Shown: one piece after another, positions 44,780 to 53,946 of the stretch | Position numbering within the stretch: the first letter of the stretch is position 1 | Layout of the letters: each line of letters begins with the position of its first letter | Source: Enterobacter sp. JUb54 | GTDB taxonomy: Bacteria > Pseudomonadota > Gammaproteobacteria > Enterobacterales > Enterobacteriaceae | Assembly: GCF_014298075.1 (NCBI RefSeq) | Contig: NZ_CP060418.1 | Location: 2,604,001 to 2,668,000, forward strand | Length of the DNA stretch: 64,000 bases | Reading direction: 5' to 3' | Made by a program: the position numbers and the translations under genes | Notes under the pieces: model-generated | Told to the model about the DNA's origin: nothing | Seen by the model: the letters and a program-made list of their open reading frames with translations, nothing else | Databases searched by the model: none

Positions 44780-45901
44780 ATGCGTTTTAATTTTCACATT
44801 AAATATTTATTGTCATTGTCTATGCTGTGCTCGCCATGGGCTAACGCAATAGTGCAATGTCAGCAGGATATTCCTGAAAAAAAAGAAACGTTAAGCATCA
44901 TTGCAAATAATATAACCATCGGACCCGACATGCCATTAGGCACCGTGTTATATGGCGGTACCATTTCCGCTCCGATTGAATTACATCTGAAATGTAGTTC
45001 ACCGACCCCTGAGAGCGGCAGTGTTAAATGGATGTTAGGTTTAGAGTCAGTCAATTTCCCTTTATCTTCCTGGTCCGGGTCGCCATTCGGCGGCCAAATA
45101 TATGAAACCAATATTCCCGGCGTTGGTATTGCCGTGTGGTATGCCGGAAAAGCCGTGACAAAAGAATCCCCCGTGATGGCGTTTGAGAATCTAATTACCA
45201 CCACCGAAAATCAAGCATTTTATTTTGGCATGTCCAGCATCTTTGATATTTCATTAATGAAAATAGGTAATACTCCTCCCGGAAATTACACCATTGATTC
45301 TTCCTCGTTCCCGAGCATGGTGAAATACTATGAAGCAGGGTCGAATATGGCTGGAAACTTCCCGATCATCGCCAGACGTTATCAGTTATCGGGCTCAATC
45401 AATGTCTCAGCCAGAACCTGCACGACGCCGGATGTCAAAGTTCCTCTGGGGACACATAGCGCGTCAGTGTTCTCCGCCGCCGATGGCACACCGTGGGTGG
45501 ACGCATCGATTAGACTGACCGATTGCCCTGTTTTTTCGGGCTATCACTCGGCTTATAGTCGGGTCAATTTAGCCACGGGTGATATTCCCCCCACAACCAA
45601 TAACCAGATCAGCATCAGCCTTGCGCCTGTGAACGGTATTTTTGATGCAGAAAATGGCGTGATTAATATTACGCCATCCGATGAATCGGCCAGAGGTGTT
45701 GGTATACAGATTGCTCATGGTACGCCCGGTACACCATCCCCTGAACCTTTTGCTTTTAACCGCCCGTCTGTCGTTAATTTGCCTAAAACGGGCGACAGTA
45801 CAATAACCTACCCACTTGTTGCGCGTTATGTTAAGACATCATCGGCATTTAGTTCAGGGAAGGCGGATGGGCGCGTCACGTTTACGGTTAACTATTACTG
45901 A
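44780..45901 (+). CDS. Fimbrial adhesin-like protein (two-domain tip adhesin)
   Basis: A 373-residue exported protein with a signal peptide (YLLSLSMLCSPWANA), an N-terminal receptor-binding-like domain (about 25-215) and a C-terminal pilin domain beginning CTTPDVKVPLGTHSASVFS and ending GKADGRVTFTVNYY, the donor-strand-accepting pattern of chaperone-usher subunits. Two Cys pairs are plausible (C27/C73; C217/C251 region). It resembles FimH/MrkD-type tip proteins in layout only. It is a paralogue of the preceding gene and, unlike it, is intact. No chaperone, usher or major pilin is in the window, so it must use another system or is an orphan. GGAGATAAAGTTTTT precedes the ATG. Confidence 0.85.
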   Translation: MRFNFHIKYLLSLSMLCSPWANAIVQCQQDIPEKKETLSIIANNITIGPDMPLGTVLYGGTISAPIELHLKCSSPTPESGSVKWMLGLESVNFPLSSWSGSPFGGQIYETNIPGVGIAVWYAGKAVTKESPVMAFENLITTTENQAFYFGMSSIFDISLMKIGNTPPGNYTIDSSSFPSMVKYYEAGSNMAGNFPIIARRYQLSGSINVSARTCTTPDVKVPLGTHSASVFSAADGTPWVDASIRLTDCPVFSGYHSAYSRVNLATGDIPPTTNNQISISLAPVNGIFDAENGVINITPSDESARGVGIQIAHGTPGTPSPEPFAFNRPSVVNLPKTGDSTITYPLVARYVKTSSAFSSGKADGRVTFTVNYY

Positions 45902-45927
45902 CACTCCGGTAACAGGTCAGCCGCACA

Positions 45928-47412
45928 TTAGTAGCGCACCATCACCGATTTCAGTTCGGTGTAATCATCGATAAACGCGCTACCGAATTCACGCCCTGTG
46001 CCCGACCCTTTCATGCCGCCGAACGGCACCGCCGGGTCGAGAAAGGTGTGCATGTTCACCCAGACGATCCCGGCGTTAATCGCCTCAGAGTAGCGCAGCG
46101 CCTTGCGGATATTATCCGACCAGACGCTGGCGGCGAGGCCAAACGGCGAGGCGTTGATGCGGGACAGCGCATCCGCTTCGCTCTGGTAACCGATAAAACT
46201 ACACACCGGGCCGAACGTCTCTTCCTGCATCAGGGTGCTGTTTTCGCTACGCACCTTCACCGCCGTCGGCAGGACAAAATAGCCCTCGCCGGGCAGCGCT
46301 TCGCCGCCGCAGACGATGGTGTCGCCCTCTTGCCGCGCCGTCTCAATCAGCTGCAGGACTTTCTCAAACTGCTGCCGGTTGGCCAGCGGCCCCATTGGCG
46401 TTTGCTCGTCCAGCGGCGAGCCGGGACGCAGCGCTGAAAGTCGCTGTTTCAGTAGCTCAAGAACCGCATCCAGCTTGCCTTCCGGCAGATAAAACCGCTC
46501 GGCGGCGGCGCAGATTTGCCCCTGGTTGAGATAGCCCGCTTCGATAATGCCGTCGGCCATCGCTTCGGGGGTGAGATCGTCGAGGAACAAGGCGGCATTT
46601 TTACCCCCCAGCTCCAGAGTGACGCGTTTCCCGGCCCCGGTCGCCGACTGCTGGACCTTCCCGCCGGTGACCACCGAACCGGTAAAACTGACCTTCGCAC
46701 AGGCCGGGTGGGTAATCAGCCGCTGGGCGATATCCCCCCCGGCGCCGTTAACCACGTTGATCACGCCATCGGGGATCCCTGCCGCTTTGGCCAGCTCCGC
46801 CACCCGCAGCAGGGTCAGCGGCGTATATTCGCTCGGCTTCAGCACGATGGTGCAGCCGCACACCAGCGCCGCCGCCAGCTTCCAGATAGCGATCATGATC
46901 GAAAAATTCCACGGCACGATCCCCACCACCACGCCCAGCGGCTGGCGACGGGTAAACGCCGTGTACTTCTCGCCGGCCATCGACGGAAGCGACACATCCA
47001 GGGTTTCCCCGGTGACTTTCCCGGCCCAGCCGGCAAAGTAGCGCAGGAACGCCACCGATTGATCCAGCTCGAGCATCCGCGCCAGGGAGATGGTTTTCCC
47101 GGAGCACAGGCTCTCCAGTTGCGCCAGCTCCTCACGATGCGCTGCCAGCTGGTCCGCCAGTTTCAGCAGCAGCGTGCCGCGCTGTAGCGCCGGCATCTCA
47201 CGCCAGACGGCAAACGCCTGGCTGGCGCTCGCCATCGCCTGGGCCGCCTGATCCGCATTCGCGGATGTCACGTTCGCTATCGCTTTACCGGTGGCGGGAT
47301 TGACGACCGTCAGCGTCGGTCCGTTGCCCGGCAAGGCTTCCCCGGCAATAAACTGGCCGTGGGGTTGGCGTAAAAACGCGGTTACTTCAGCAAGCAAGGT
47401 TACGTCGCTCAT
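45928..47412 (-). CDS. NAD(P)-dependent aldehyde dehydrogenase (PuuC/phenylacetaldehyde dehydrogenase-like)
   Basis: About 494 residues, the normal family length. Catalytic Glu is in TLELGGKNAALF and Cys in NQGQICAAAERFY; the nucleotide motif FTGSVVTGGKVQQ and NFSIMIAIWK are present. It oxidises an aldehyde to the acid in the cytosol. The frame is open to 47493; MSDVTLL at 47412 is chosen because family proteins begin about there. It is divergent from an FAD amine-oxidase-like gene followed by a cupin and a permease, a set like the Puu putrescine pathway, so the substrate is probably an aminoaldehyde or similar. Confidence 0.9.
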   Translation of the reverse strand: MSDVTLLAEVTAFLRQPHGQFIAGEALPGNGPTLTVVNPATGKAIANVTSANADQAAQAMASASQAFAVWREMPALQRGTLLLKLADQLAAHREELAQLESLCSGKTISLARMLELDQSVAFLRYFAGWAGKVTGETLDVSLPSMAGEKYTAFTRRQPLGVVVGIVPWNFSIMIAIWKLAAALVCGCTIVLKPSEYTPLTLLRVAELAKAAGIPDGVINVVNGAGGDIAQRLITHPACAKVSFTGSVVTGGKVQQSATGAGKRVTLELGGKNAALFLDDLTPEAMADGIIEAGYLNQGQICAAAERFYLPEGKLDAVLELLKQRLSALRPGSPLDEQTPMGPLANRQQFEKVLQLIETARQEGDTIVCGGEALPGEGYFVLPTAVKVRSENSTLMQEETFGPVCSFIGYQSEADALSRINASPFGLAASVWSDNIRKALRYSEAINAGIVWVNMHTFLDPAVPFGGMKGSGTGREFGSAFIDDYTELKSVMVRY

Positions 47413-47567
47413 CGGTGGCATCCGTGGTTTCAGAAAATGTTCCCCATCCCACCACATCCGGTTCGCGCAGCCTATCGTTCTAAAGTACGTCATTCTTTCG
47501 GACGATATTCAGCCCCCCGCCGCCATGCTGTGATGGGTGCCTTAGCCAGGCGAGACAGGGTAACGCT

Positions 47568-48869
47568 ATGAATATCAAAATCGATGCGCTGAACTACTAT
47601 GGCGCCACCAAAAAATACCAGCTGCATTTTCCGGCGCTGCAGGACGATATCGAAGCCGACGTGGTGATCATTGGCGGCGGTTTTTCCGGGATCAACACCG
47701 CGCTGGAGCTGGCGGAACAGGGCATCACCAACGTGGTGGTGCTGGAAGCCCGCCATTTAGGCTACGGCGGCACCGGGCGCAACGGCGGCCAGGTGATGGC
47801 CGGTATTGGTCACGACATTGAAGCAGTAAAAAAACATGTGGGGAAAGAGGGGCTGGAGACGCTGTTTAAAATCTCTAACCTTGGCGCGGGGATCATTCGC
47901 GAGCGCATTCAAAAATACAATATCGACGCCGACTTCGTCCCCGGCTACGGCTATCTGGCCTACAACCAGCGTCAGCTGAAGACGCTGCGCCAGTGGGAGA
48001 AAGAGTTCAAGGCCGCCACCCCGGATGAAGATATCGCCCTCTATACCGGCAGCGACGTGCAGCAGGTAGTCGGCTCCGACGTGTACTGCGGCGCGCTCAA
48101 GCACATGGGCGGCGGGCAGATCCACTCGCTGAATATGCTGCTGGGGTCGGCGCAGGCGGCGCACTCGCTGGGGGTGAAGATTTTCGAATCCTCGCCGGTG
48201 GTTGAGGTGGATTACGGTAAAACGGTCCGCGTCCGCACGGCGATGGGCAGCGTCAAGGCCGCCAAACTGCTGTGGGCCTGCGACAGCTTCCTCAACAATA
48301 TGGAGCCGGAGATTTACAACAAGACCCTGGTGACCTACTCCTATCAGGTGTCGACCGAGCCGCTGTCCGATGCGCTGATTGAACGCATCAGCCCGCTGCG
48401 CGGCGCCTTCAGCGATATTCGCCCGGTGATCAACTACTACCGCATTACCCGGGAAAACCGCCTGCTGTTTGGCAGCGCCACCCGTTATCTTGAGTATACG
48501 CCCAACGATTTCGCCGCCTGGAACCGCACCCTGCTGGCGGAGGTCTTCCCCTATCTGAAGGATGTCAAAATCGACTTCGCCTGGGGCGGCCCGATGGCCT
48601 GCAGCGCCAACCTGTTCCCGCAGATCGGCACCCTGCGCGAGCACAATAACGTCTTCTACGTTCAGGGTTACTCCGGCTTCGGCGTTACCCCCTCGCACAT
48701 CGTGTGCAAAATTCTCGCCGAGGGCATCAATGGCGGTTCCGATCGCTACCGCCTGATGAGCAGCATTCCCCACGCGACAATCCACGGTCGTGACAGCCTG
48801 CGCACGCTGCTGGTCACCGCCGGAAAACTGATGCATCAAACCGCCGGTTACTGGAAAGGCCGGAGTTAA
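47568..48869 (+). CDS. FAD-dependent amine oxidoreductase (DAO family, PuuB/OrdL-like)
   Basis: A 433-residue flavoprotein. The dinucleotide motif VVIIGGGFSGINTALELAEQG (about residues 30-50) is followed by VLEARHLGYGGTGRNGGQ, the segment of the gamma-glutamylputrescine oxidase group, and the C-terminal FYVQGYSGFGVTPSHIV closes the FAD site. It probably oxidises an amine or N-substituted amino compound to an aldehyde, producing H2O2. It lies divergent from the aldehyde dehydrogenase, which would take the product, and 13 bp before a cupin gene. Confidence 0.9.
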   Translation: MNIKIDALNYYGATKKYQLHFPALQDDIEADVVIIGGGFSGINTALELAEQGITNVVVLEARHLGYGGTGRNGGQVMAGIGHDIEAVKKHVGKEGLETLFKISNLGAGIIRERIQKYNIDADFVPGYGYLAYNQRQLKTLRQWEKEFKAATPDEDIALYTGSDVQQVVGSDVYCGALKHMGGGQIHSLNMLLGSAQAAHSLGVKIFESSPVVEVDYGKTVRVRTAMGSVKAAKLLWACDSFLNNMEPEIYNKTLVTYSYQVSTEPLSDALIERISPLRGAFSDIRPVINYYRITRENRLLFGSATRYLEYTPNDFAAWNRTLLAEVFPYLKDVKIDFAWGGPMACSANLFPQIGTLREHNNVFYVQGYSGFGVTPSHIVCKILAEGINGGSDRYRLMSSIPHATIHGRDSLRTLLVTAGKLMHQTAGYWKGRS

Positions 48870-48882
48870 CCAGGAGAACATC

Positions 48883-49248
48883 ATGCACGCATTTAAACTC
48901 GATCAACCCGTTCCCGAACTGCAGCCTATCGGCAGCGTCAGCCTGCTGGGCGCGACGCCGACCGCCGGCGATCCGCAGGTAGCGGGCGCCATGATTTACG
49001 GTGAACCGCAGGACCCCTTTACCTGCGGTCTGTTTTCCTCCACCCAGGGGAGCTTTACCATGACCTATCCGTTTACCGAACACGCCACCGTCCTCGAAGG
49101 CGAAGTGGAGCTGACCGTCGCCGGCGGCCAGCCACAGCGCTTCGTGGCGGGCGACAGCTGGTTTGTCAAACAGGGCACTGAAGTGGAGTGGAAAATCCTG
49201 ACGCCGCGCTTCGTTAAGCACTACCTGGCCAACGTCGAAAGCCGCTAA
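48883..49248 (+). CDS. Cupin-domain protein (DUF861/(S)-ureidoglycine aminohydrolase-like cupin)
   Basis: A 121-residue single cupin: PFTEHATVLEGEVELTVAGGQPQRFVAGDSWFVKQGTEVEWKI covers the double-stranded beta-helix. The classic metal-binding HxH is not present (only His in FTEHATV), so an enzymatic role is uncertain. PuuR/PuuB-type loci often carry such cupins. CAGGAG precedes the ATG, 13 bp after the oxidase gene. Confidence 0.8.
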   Translation: MHAFKLDQPVPELQPIGSVSLLGATPTAGDPQVAGAMIYGEPQDPFTCGLFSSTQGSFTMTYPFTEHATVLEGEVELTVAGGQPQRFVAGDSWFVKQGTEVEWKILTPRFVKHYLANVESR

Positions 49249-49255
49249 TGCCCCC

Positions 49256-49288
49256 GCTACTCCCCGGCGCACGGCGGCGGGGAGTAGC
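49256..49288 (+). terminator. Hairpin between cupin and permease genes
   Basis: GCTACTCCCC, 13-base loop and GGGGAGTAGC form a perfect 10-bp stem 7 bp after the cupin stop. No T-run follows; it may limit read-through into the permease 150 bp downstream. Confidence 0.5.
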
Positions 49289-49436
49289 ATCTGCTCTACA
49301 TCACAGAATCAACCGCCGTTCTCCACCTTCAGGACGATATTCATTGAGCCGGATGCCAACCTAAATTATGACTATCCGGAATGGTGCTTGCTTTGCGCCA
49401 CTCCCTGCCCTTCCCTATTTTGTGCAGAGGTTGACT

Positions 49437-50936
49437 ATGTTCAGTAAAAGACTCGCCAGCCATCTCGAACGCGGCGTCGTCGGCTTTCCCACTACCCTCG
49501 CCAGCTCCGTCGGGCTGATTATGGCCAGCCCGGTGATCCTCACCGTGACCAGCGGTTTTGGCATGGGCGGCGACACCTTTGCCCTGGCGGTGCTGCTGGC
49601 GTTTATCATGATGCAGGCACAGGTCACCACCTTTGCCGAGGCGGCCACGCTGATCCCCACCACCGGTTCGGTGTATGACTATATCGCCTGTGGGATGGGG
49701 CGTTTTTTTGCGATCACCGGCGCGCTGTGCGCCTATCTGATCGTCCATATTTTTGCCGGAACCGCAGAAACCATTCTCGCCGGGGTGATGGCGCTGGTGA
49801 ACTTCGAATCCATCAGCAGCCAGATGGCGGTGCACCAGAACACCTGGATGGTGGGCGTCGGGATGGTGGTGGTGTTCGGCCTGCTGAACGCCATTGGCGT
49901 GGAGATCTTCGGCAAGGTGGAAGTGGTGCTGACCTTCGGGATGTGGAGCACCCTGACCATCTTCGGCCTGTGCGGTATTTTTATGGCGCCGGTGACCCAC
50001 CTTTCCGGCTGGTTCGGAACGCCGCTGAACGTCAGCGACCTCTCCGGGCTGTTCGGCTATATCGGCATGGCGATGTTTATGTTCGTCGGCTGCGAACTGG
50101 TCACGCCGATGGCCCCGGAAATTAAACAGGCCCACCGCACCATTCCGCGCGCCATGGCGCTCGGTCTGTTCGGCGTCGCCAGCTGCATGTTTATCTACGG
50201 CGCGGCCATTAACCGCCAGGTCGAAAACGTGGTGCTGGATGCGGCGACCAACGTCCATCTGCTGGATACGCCGATGGCGATCCCGGCCTTTGCCGAGCGG
50301 GTGATGGGCCATGCGGGCCAGTACTGGCTCGGCGTCGGGCTGCTGCTGGCGGGCTGCGCGACCATCAACACCCTGATGGCCGCCGTGCCGCGCATTATCT
50401 ACGGGATGGCGCTGGACGGCGCCCTGCCCCGCTTCCTCACCTGGCTGCACCCGCGCTTTAAGACGCCGGTCATCGCCATTGCCATCGGCGTGGCGATCCC
50501 TTGCCTGCACGCCTGGTACCTGAACGGCGATATCGACCGGATCGTTCCGCTGATCCTCGCCGCCGTTTGCGCCTGGGGCGTGGCCTATCTGCTGGTGACC
50601 CTGTCGGTGGTGCTGCTGCGTATCCGCCGCCCGGACCTGCCGCGGGCCTATCGCTCACCGTGGTTTCCGCTGCCGCAGATTATCTCCAGCGTCGGGATTA
50701 TTATCGCCATCATCAACATCACCCCGCCGGGCATGGACAGCCGCGACGTGCTGGTGCCGTTCGGCATCATGCTCGGGCTGACCGCCGCCTACGCGCTGTT
50801 CTGGACGGTGTGCGTTCAGCGGGTTAACCCATTCCGCCCGGTGCCCGTCGAAGAGGTGGTGGAACGCGCCATCGGCAACTATGAGAAACAAAACCATGGG
50901 GAGATGACGCCCGATGTCCTCCGTCCCCTCATTTAG
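49437..50936 (+). CDS. APC-family amino acid/polyamine permease
   Basis: A 499-residue membrane protein with about 12 helices and APC marks: VGFPTTLASSVGLIMASPVILTV, TLIPTTGSVYDYIACGMGRFF and helix 6 GYIGMAMFMFVGCELVTPMAPE. It probably imports an amine or amino acid to be oxidised by the neighbouring enzymes. ATG 49437 follows AGAGGTTGACT; codons from 49368 lack the family pattern. The 3' end overlaps the DUF3156 gene by 23 bp, coupling their translation. Confidence 0.9.
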   Translation: MFSKRLASHLERGVVGFPTTLASSVGLIMASPVILTVTSGFGMGGDTFALAVLLAFIMMQAQVTTFAEAATLIPTTGSVYDYIACGMGRFFAITGALCAYLIVHIFAGTAETILAGVMALVNFESISSQMAVHQNTWMVGVGMVVVFGLLNAIGVEIFGKVEVVLTFGMWSTLTIFGLCGIFMAPVTHLSGWFGTPLNVSDLSGLFGYIGMAMFMFVGCELVTPMAPEIKQAHRTIPRAMALGLFGVASCMFIYGAAINRQVENVVLDAATNVHLLDTPMAIPAFAERVMGHAGQYWLGVGLLLAGCATINTLMAAVPRIIYGMALDGALPRFLTWLHPRFKTPVIAIAIGVAIPCLHAWYLNGDIDRIVPLILAAVCAWGVAYLLVTLSVVLLRIRRPDLPRAYRSPWFPLPQIISSVGIIIAIINITPPGMDSRDVLVPFGIMLGLTAAYALFWTVCVQRVNPFRPVPVEEVVERAIGNYEKQNHGEMTPDVLRPLI

Positions 50937-51501
50937 CACGCCGTTAATGAATGCAGTCCAGCGCGATCTCGCCGGCTGGCCAGGCGAAAAGCTCAGCGAG
51001 CGCAGCGCGGTACTGCACCTTAACGCCAGCACCGATGTCACCGTCAGCGTTCGCCAGAAACGGCTGTTTATGGCGAGCATTCACAGTTGCGAATTTGTCG
51101 TTGAGGGGCCGGTCTCCCGGCCCGCTCAGGGGAAGATCCGCGCCCATCAATCCGGCTGGCTGAAACGCCAGCCGGTCACCTTTCGCGGCAGTAAAACCGC
51201 CGCTGAACTCGCCCGCTATCTCAACGGTTTTCCCCGCTTGCAGCAAACGCTCAGCGAACTGGACTATCGCCGCTTTACCTTTACCCTCGACGACCAGCGC
51301 TGGCGCTGCTGCATTGAGCCGTGGGCCGCCAGTGAAGTGGTCTGCAAAATGCCGCCGCTGCGCCGCTATCTGCGCCTCGAAAAGCAGCAGCGCATGCTGC
51401 TGTTGAGCGTCATGAGCATGATGCATCAGGCGGTCAATCAGTGGATGCAGGAGACGCTAACAACAGAAGAGCGTTCGCAGGAGAACGCTTCTCCGCGCTG
51501 A
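50914..51501 (+). CDS. DUF3156 family protein
   Basis: A 195-residue cytosolic-looking protein with no signal peptide or membrane segment. RRFTFTLDDQRWRCCIEPWAASEVVCKMPPLRRYL is the most conserved-looking stretch. DUF3156 genes are usually found beside amine/amino-acid permease genes, as here, but no function is known. It starts inside the permease gene (23-bp overlap), so production is tied to the permease. Confidence 0.75.
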   Translation: MSSVPSFSTPLMNAVQRDLAGWPGEKLSERSAVLHLNASTDVTVSVRQKRLFMASIHSCEFVVEGPVSRPAQGKIRAHQSGWLKRQPVTFRGSKTAAELARYLNGFPRLQQTLSELDYRRFTFTLDDQRWRCCIEPWAASEVVCKMPPLRRYLRLEKQQRMLLLSVMSMMHQAVNQWMQETLTTEERSQENASPR

Positions 51502-51515
51502 TTGCGGAGAAGCGT
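51485..51515. terminator. Bidirectional terminator hairpin
   Basis: ACGCTTCTCCGC, 7-base loop and GCGGAGAAGCGT make a perfect 12-bp stem overlapping the end of the DUF3156 gene, 8 bp from the end of the convergent deacetylase gene. Confidence 0.65.
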
Positions 51516-51522
51516 GGGGCCG

Positions 51523-52638
51523 TTAGTTCAGGCCAAACTGACGCGCCAGGGTATCAAGCGCCTGGCGCTGAAAAGCGCTAAATGCTTCACGCGGTTGCTG
51601 CTGTTGAATAAATTCCAGCAGCGGATCCTCCACCGCGGTTCTCACGCCGCTCAACGCTTCCATCACCGCCAGCCCGCAGAACGGCACGTAGGATTCGGCG
51701 TAGCCCCCTTCATGCACCATCACCAGCTTACCGTCGCACAGCCGATCCGCCGCCGCCTGTACCTGTTCAGTCATCGCGCGGAAGCTGTCGCTGTGCAGCT
51801 GCATCCGCGCCAGCGGGTCCATGGCGTTCGCATCGTAGCCGCAGGCCACGATAATCAGCTCCGGTTCAAAGCGGGTCAGCGCCGGGATCACGATGGTCTC
51901 CAGCGCATAGCGCCAGCTGTCGTCTCCTGCGCCGGCCATCAGCGGAATATTGATGTTATAGCCTTCGCCCGCGCCGGTGCCGCAGTCGTCTTCCCCGGCA
52001 TAGCCTGGCGGGAAGCAACCGTCCTGGTGCAGCGAAATAGTCAGGACATCGTCGCGTTGCAGATAGATATGCTGCGTCCCGTTGCCGTGGTGCACATCCC
52101 AGTCGAGGATCGCCACTTTGCCCAGGCCATGCAACGCCTTCGCCCGCTCCACGGCAATGGGAATATTGGCGAGGAAACAGAAGCCCATCGACTGGTCAGG
52201 CAGGCAGTGGTGTCCCGGCGGCCGCGACAGCGCGTAAGCGTTATCCAGTTCACCGCGTAATACCGCCTCTACCGCGGCGCTGGCCAGCCCGGCAGACAGC
52301 GCGGCTATCTCGTAGCTGCCCGGCCCCAGCGGTGCCTCTTTCCCCAGCATGCCGCCGCCGTTATCGCTGATCGCCTTAAAGCGCTCAAGATAATGGGCCG
52401 GATGAATGCGCTGCAGATCCTCCTCGCTCGCGGCCGCCGCGCTGTACAGCTGCAGCTGGGCGGTCAGACCCGAAACATCCATCAGGTTTTTCATTCGCCG
52501 CTTAGTCTCCGGCGACTCGGCATGGCCTCCCCCTGCCGGCGGCTGTACCCAGCCCCCGACCGGTAAGGTCACCGCATGCAGGCCGGTGCTGTGCCAGAAA
52601 CAACGCTCATCAAAGAAGAAACCGGTTTTTCTTTTCAC
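51523..52638 (-). CDS. Class II histone deacetylase-like / acetylpolyamine amidohydrolase family enzyme
   Basis: A 371-residue zinc deacetylase. The active-site sequence is complete: RPPGHHCLPDQSMGFCFLANI (tandem His), ILDWDVHHGNGTQ (Asp and His zinc ligands), ACGYDANAMDPLARMQL (second Asp ligand) and HEGGYAESYVP (Gly-Tyr region). Bacterial members remove acetyl groups from acetylpolyamines or other acetylated amines. The GTG start at 52638 has an ideal AGGAGG, itself encoded by the last codons of the MFS gene, so translation is coupled to that transporter. Context suggests deacetylation of an imported acetyl-amine. Confidence 0.9.
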   Translation of the reverse strand: MKRKTGFFFDERCFWHSTGLHAVTLPVGGWVQPPAGGGHAESPETKRRMKNLMDVSGLTAQLQLYSAAAASEEDLQRIHPAHYLERFKAISDNGGGMLGKEAPLGPGSYEIAALSAGLASAAVEAVLRGELDNAYALSRPPGHHCLPDQSMGFCFLANIPIAVERAKALHGLGKVAILDWDVHHGNGTQHIYLQRDDVLTISLHQDGCFPPGYAGEDDCGTGAGEGYNINIPLMAGAGDDSWRYALETIVIPALTRFEPELIIVACGYDANAMDPLARMQLHSDSFRAMTEQVQAAADRLCDGKLVMVHEGGYAESYVPFCGLAVMEALSGVRTAVEDPLLEFIQQQQPREAFSAFQRQALDTLARQFGLN

Positions 52639-52639
52639 T

Positions 52640-53827
52640 CTATCCTCCTGTTAGATCACGCTTTCCGGCGGGCGAAGCCGCCAGAATCAATCCTGCCGAG
52701 AGCAAGGCGCAGCCGCCTGCCGCAGCCAGCAGCGCGTCGGCGCTGGAAAAATGTTGCAGCAGCGTCCCGGCCAGCGCCGGACCGGCGGCCATACCGCCGC
52801 CAATCACCAGATTGATGCTGTTCATCAAGCGGCCGCTGTTATCCAGCCCGGCGACGCGGGCGAGAATAAACGGCAGGACAAAGGTCCAGGTGAATTTGAA
52901 CAGCACCGCCGCCAGCGCGAAGCGCAGCAGCAGCGGGTGGCTGATAAGCAGAACAATGCTGAGGATCAGCAGTCCGTAGCCCAGCCAGACCGCCATGCGG
53001 TCCGGGCGCTGCGTGCCGCGTAAGGCCGCGCCGCCGGCGCCAAGAATGCCGAACACCGTCGCCACCGCCAGGACCAGGCCAATCTGCGACGCCGTCAGGC
53101 CTGCCGCGCTCCCGATGGTGCCGATAAAGGTCCATACCGCGCTGAGGCTGATATAAAAGGTCAGGACCGCCAGCACCGCGAGAAGCTTACGCAGCGGCGC
53201 GACGGCGGGCTGCCGGCGGGATGCCGACATCGGCTGAAAGCGCGGTGGAAATGCCGCTACCAGCGGCAGGCAGCAGAGCATGATGGCGGCGAGGATCAGA
53301 TACACCACCTTCAGACCGAAACTGGCAAACAGACCGGGGAGGATCAACAGTCCCACCATTCCCAGCAGCAGCTGGCCCAGCACCCAGAAGGCATACACCC
53401 GCGAAGGATTGGCGGTGCCCGCCGCGCAACTGATGCACAGGATCATCAGCGTGCCGCCGGCCAGCGAAGCGATAAAGCGGGCCAGCAGCAGCGTTTCATA
53501 GTGGCTTGCCGCCGCCGAGGCCAGGTTCGCCAGCAAAAACACCACTCCGGCCGCCAGCGCCACGCGGCGCCAGTTGAGGCGGCTCATCCACCACCATGCC
53601 GGGAGGGTCGCCAGGCTCATCGCTCCCAGCTCAGCCGAGAACAGATAGCCGATGTGCCCGGGGGACAGTCGCCACTCGCTGGCTAACTGCGCGGCCACCG
53701 CCGGAGCGGTCATCAGGATCCCCGGCGCAATCGCGGCAAAAATCACGATGGCGCACAGCAGGCGAGCGGTAAATACCAGGCCGGTCGGCCGGGATAAGCT
53801 GTTTTCAGTAACGGGTGTACTCGACAT
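52640..53827 (-). CDS. MFS transporter
   Basis: About 395 residues with 12 hydrophobic segments. It has the N-terminal MFS pattern SPGHIGYLFSAELGAMSLATLP, a weakly conserved motif A loop, and LARFIASLAGGTLMI in helix 4. ATG 53827 is chosen over 53869 because MSSTPVTENSLS is the usual type of start. Its final codons contain the ribosome site of the deacetylase gene, 1 bp away, so the two form an operon; importing the deacetylase substrate is the simple reading. Direction of transport is not shown by sequence. Confidence 0.87.
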   Translation of the reverse strand: MSSTPVTENSLSRPTGLVFTARLLCAIVIFAAIAPGILMTAPAVAAQLASEWRLSPGHIGYLFSAELGAMSLATLPAWWWMSRLNWRRVALAAGVVFLLANLASAAASHYETLLLARFIASLAGGTLMILCISCAAGTANPSRVYAFWVLGQLLLGMVGLLILPGLFASFGLKVVYLILAAIMLCCLPLVAAFPPRFQPMSASRRQPAVAPLRKLLAVLAVLTFYISLSAVWTFIGTIGSAAGLTASQIGLVLAVATVFGILGAGGAALRGTQRPDRMAVWLGYGLLILSIVLLISHPLLLRFALAAVLFKFTWTFVLPFILARVAGLDNSGRLMNSINLVIGGGMAAGPALAGTLLQHFSSADALLAAAGGCALLSAGLILAASPAGKRDLTGG

Positions 53828-53902
53828 CGTGATGCGTGCTCCAGTCAAAAAAAACCGCCCCCCGGACAATAGCCCAGGGAGTGATACCGTCTGGCATCAG
53901 GA

Positions 53903-53926
53903 AAATACCGCCATTGACGGCGGCGC
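53903..53926 (-). terminator. Intrinsic terminator after moaR
   Basis: On the minus strand CCGCC-GTCAAT-GGCGG followed by TATTTTCC forms a short terminator 21 bp beyond the moaR stop codon, separating it from the MFS-deacetylase pair. Confidence 0.5.
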
Positions 53927-53946
53927 GCGGGATGCGATGAGTCAGA

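Noticed and set aside
49341-50510. 389-codon minus-strand ORF
   Set aside because: Antisense to the APC permease; His/Gly/Asp-rich with no family pattern.
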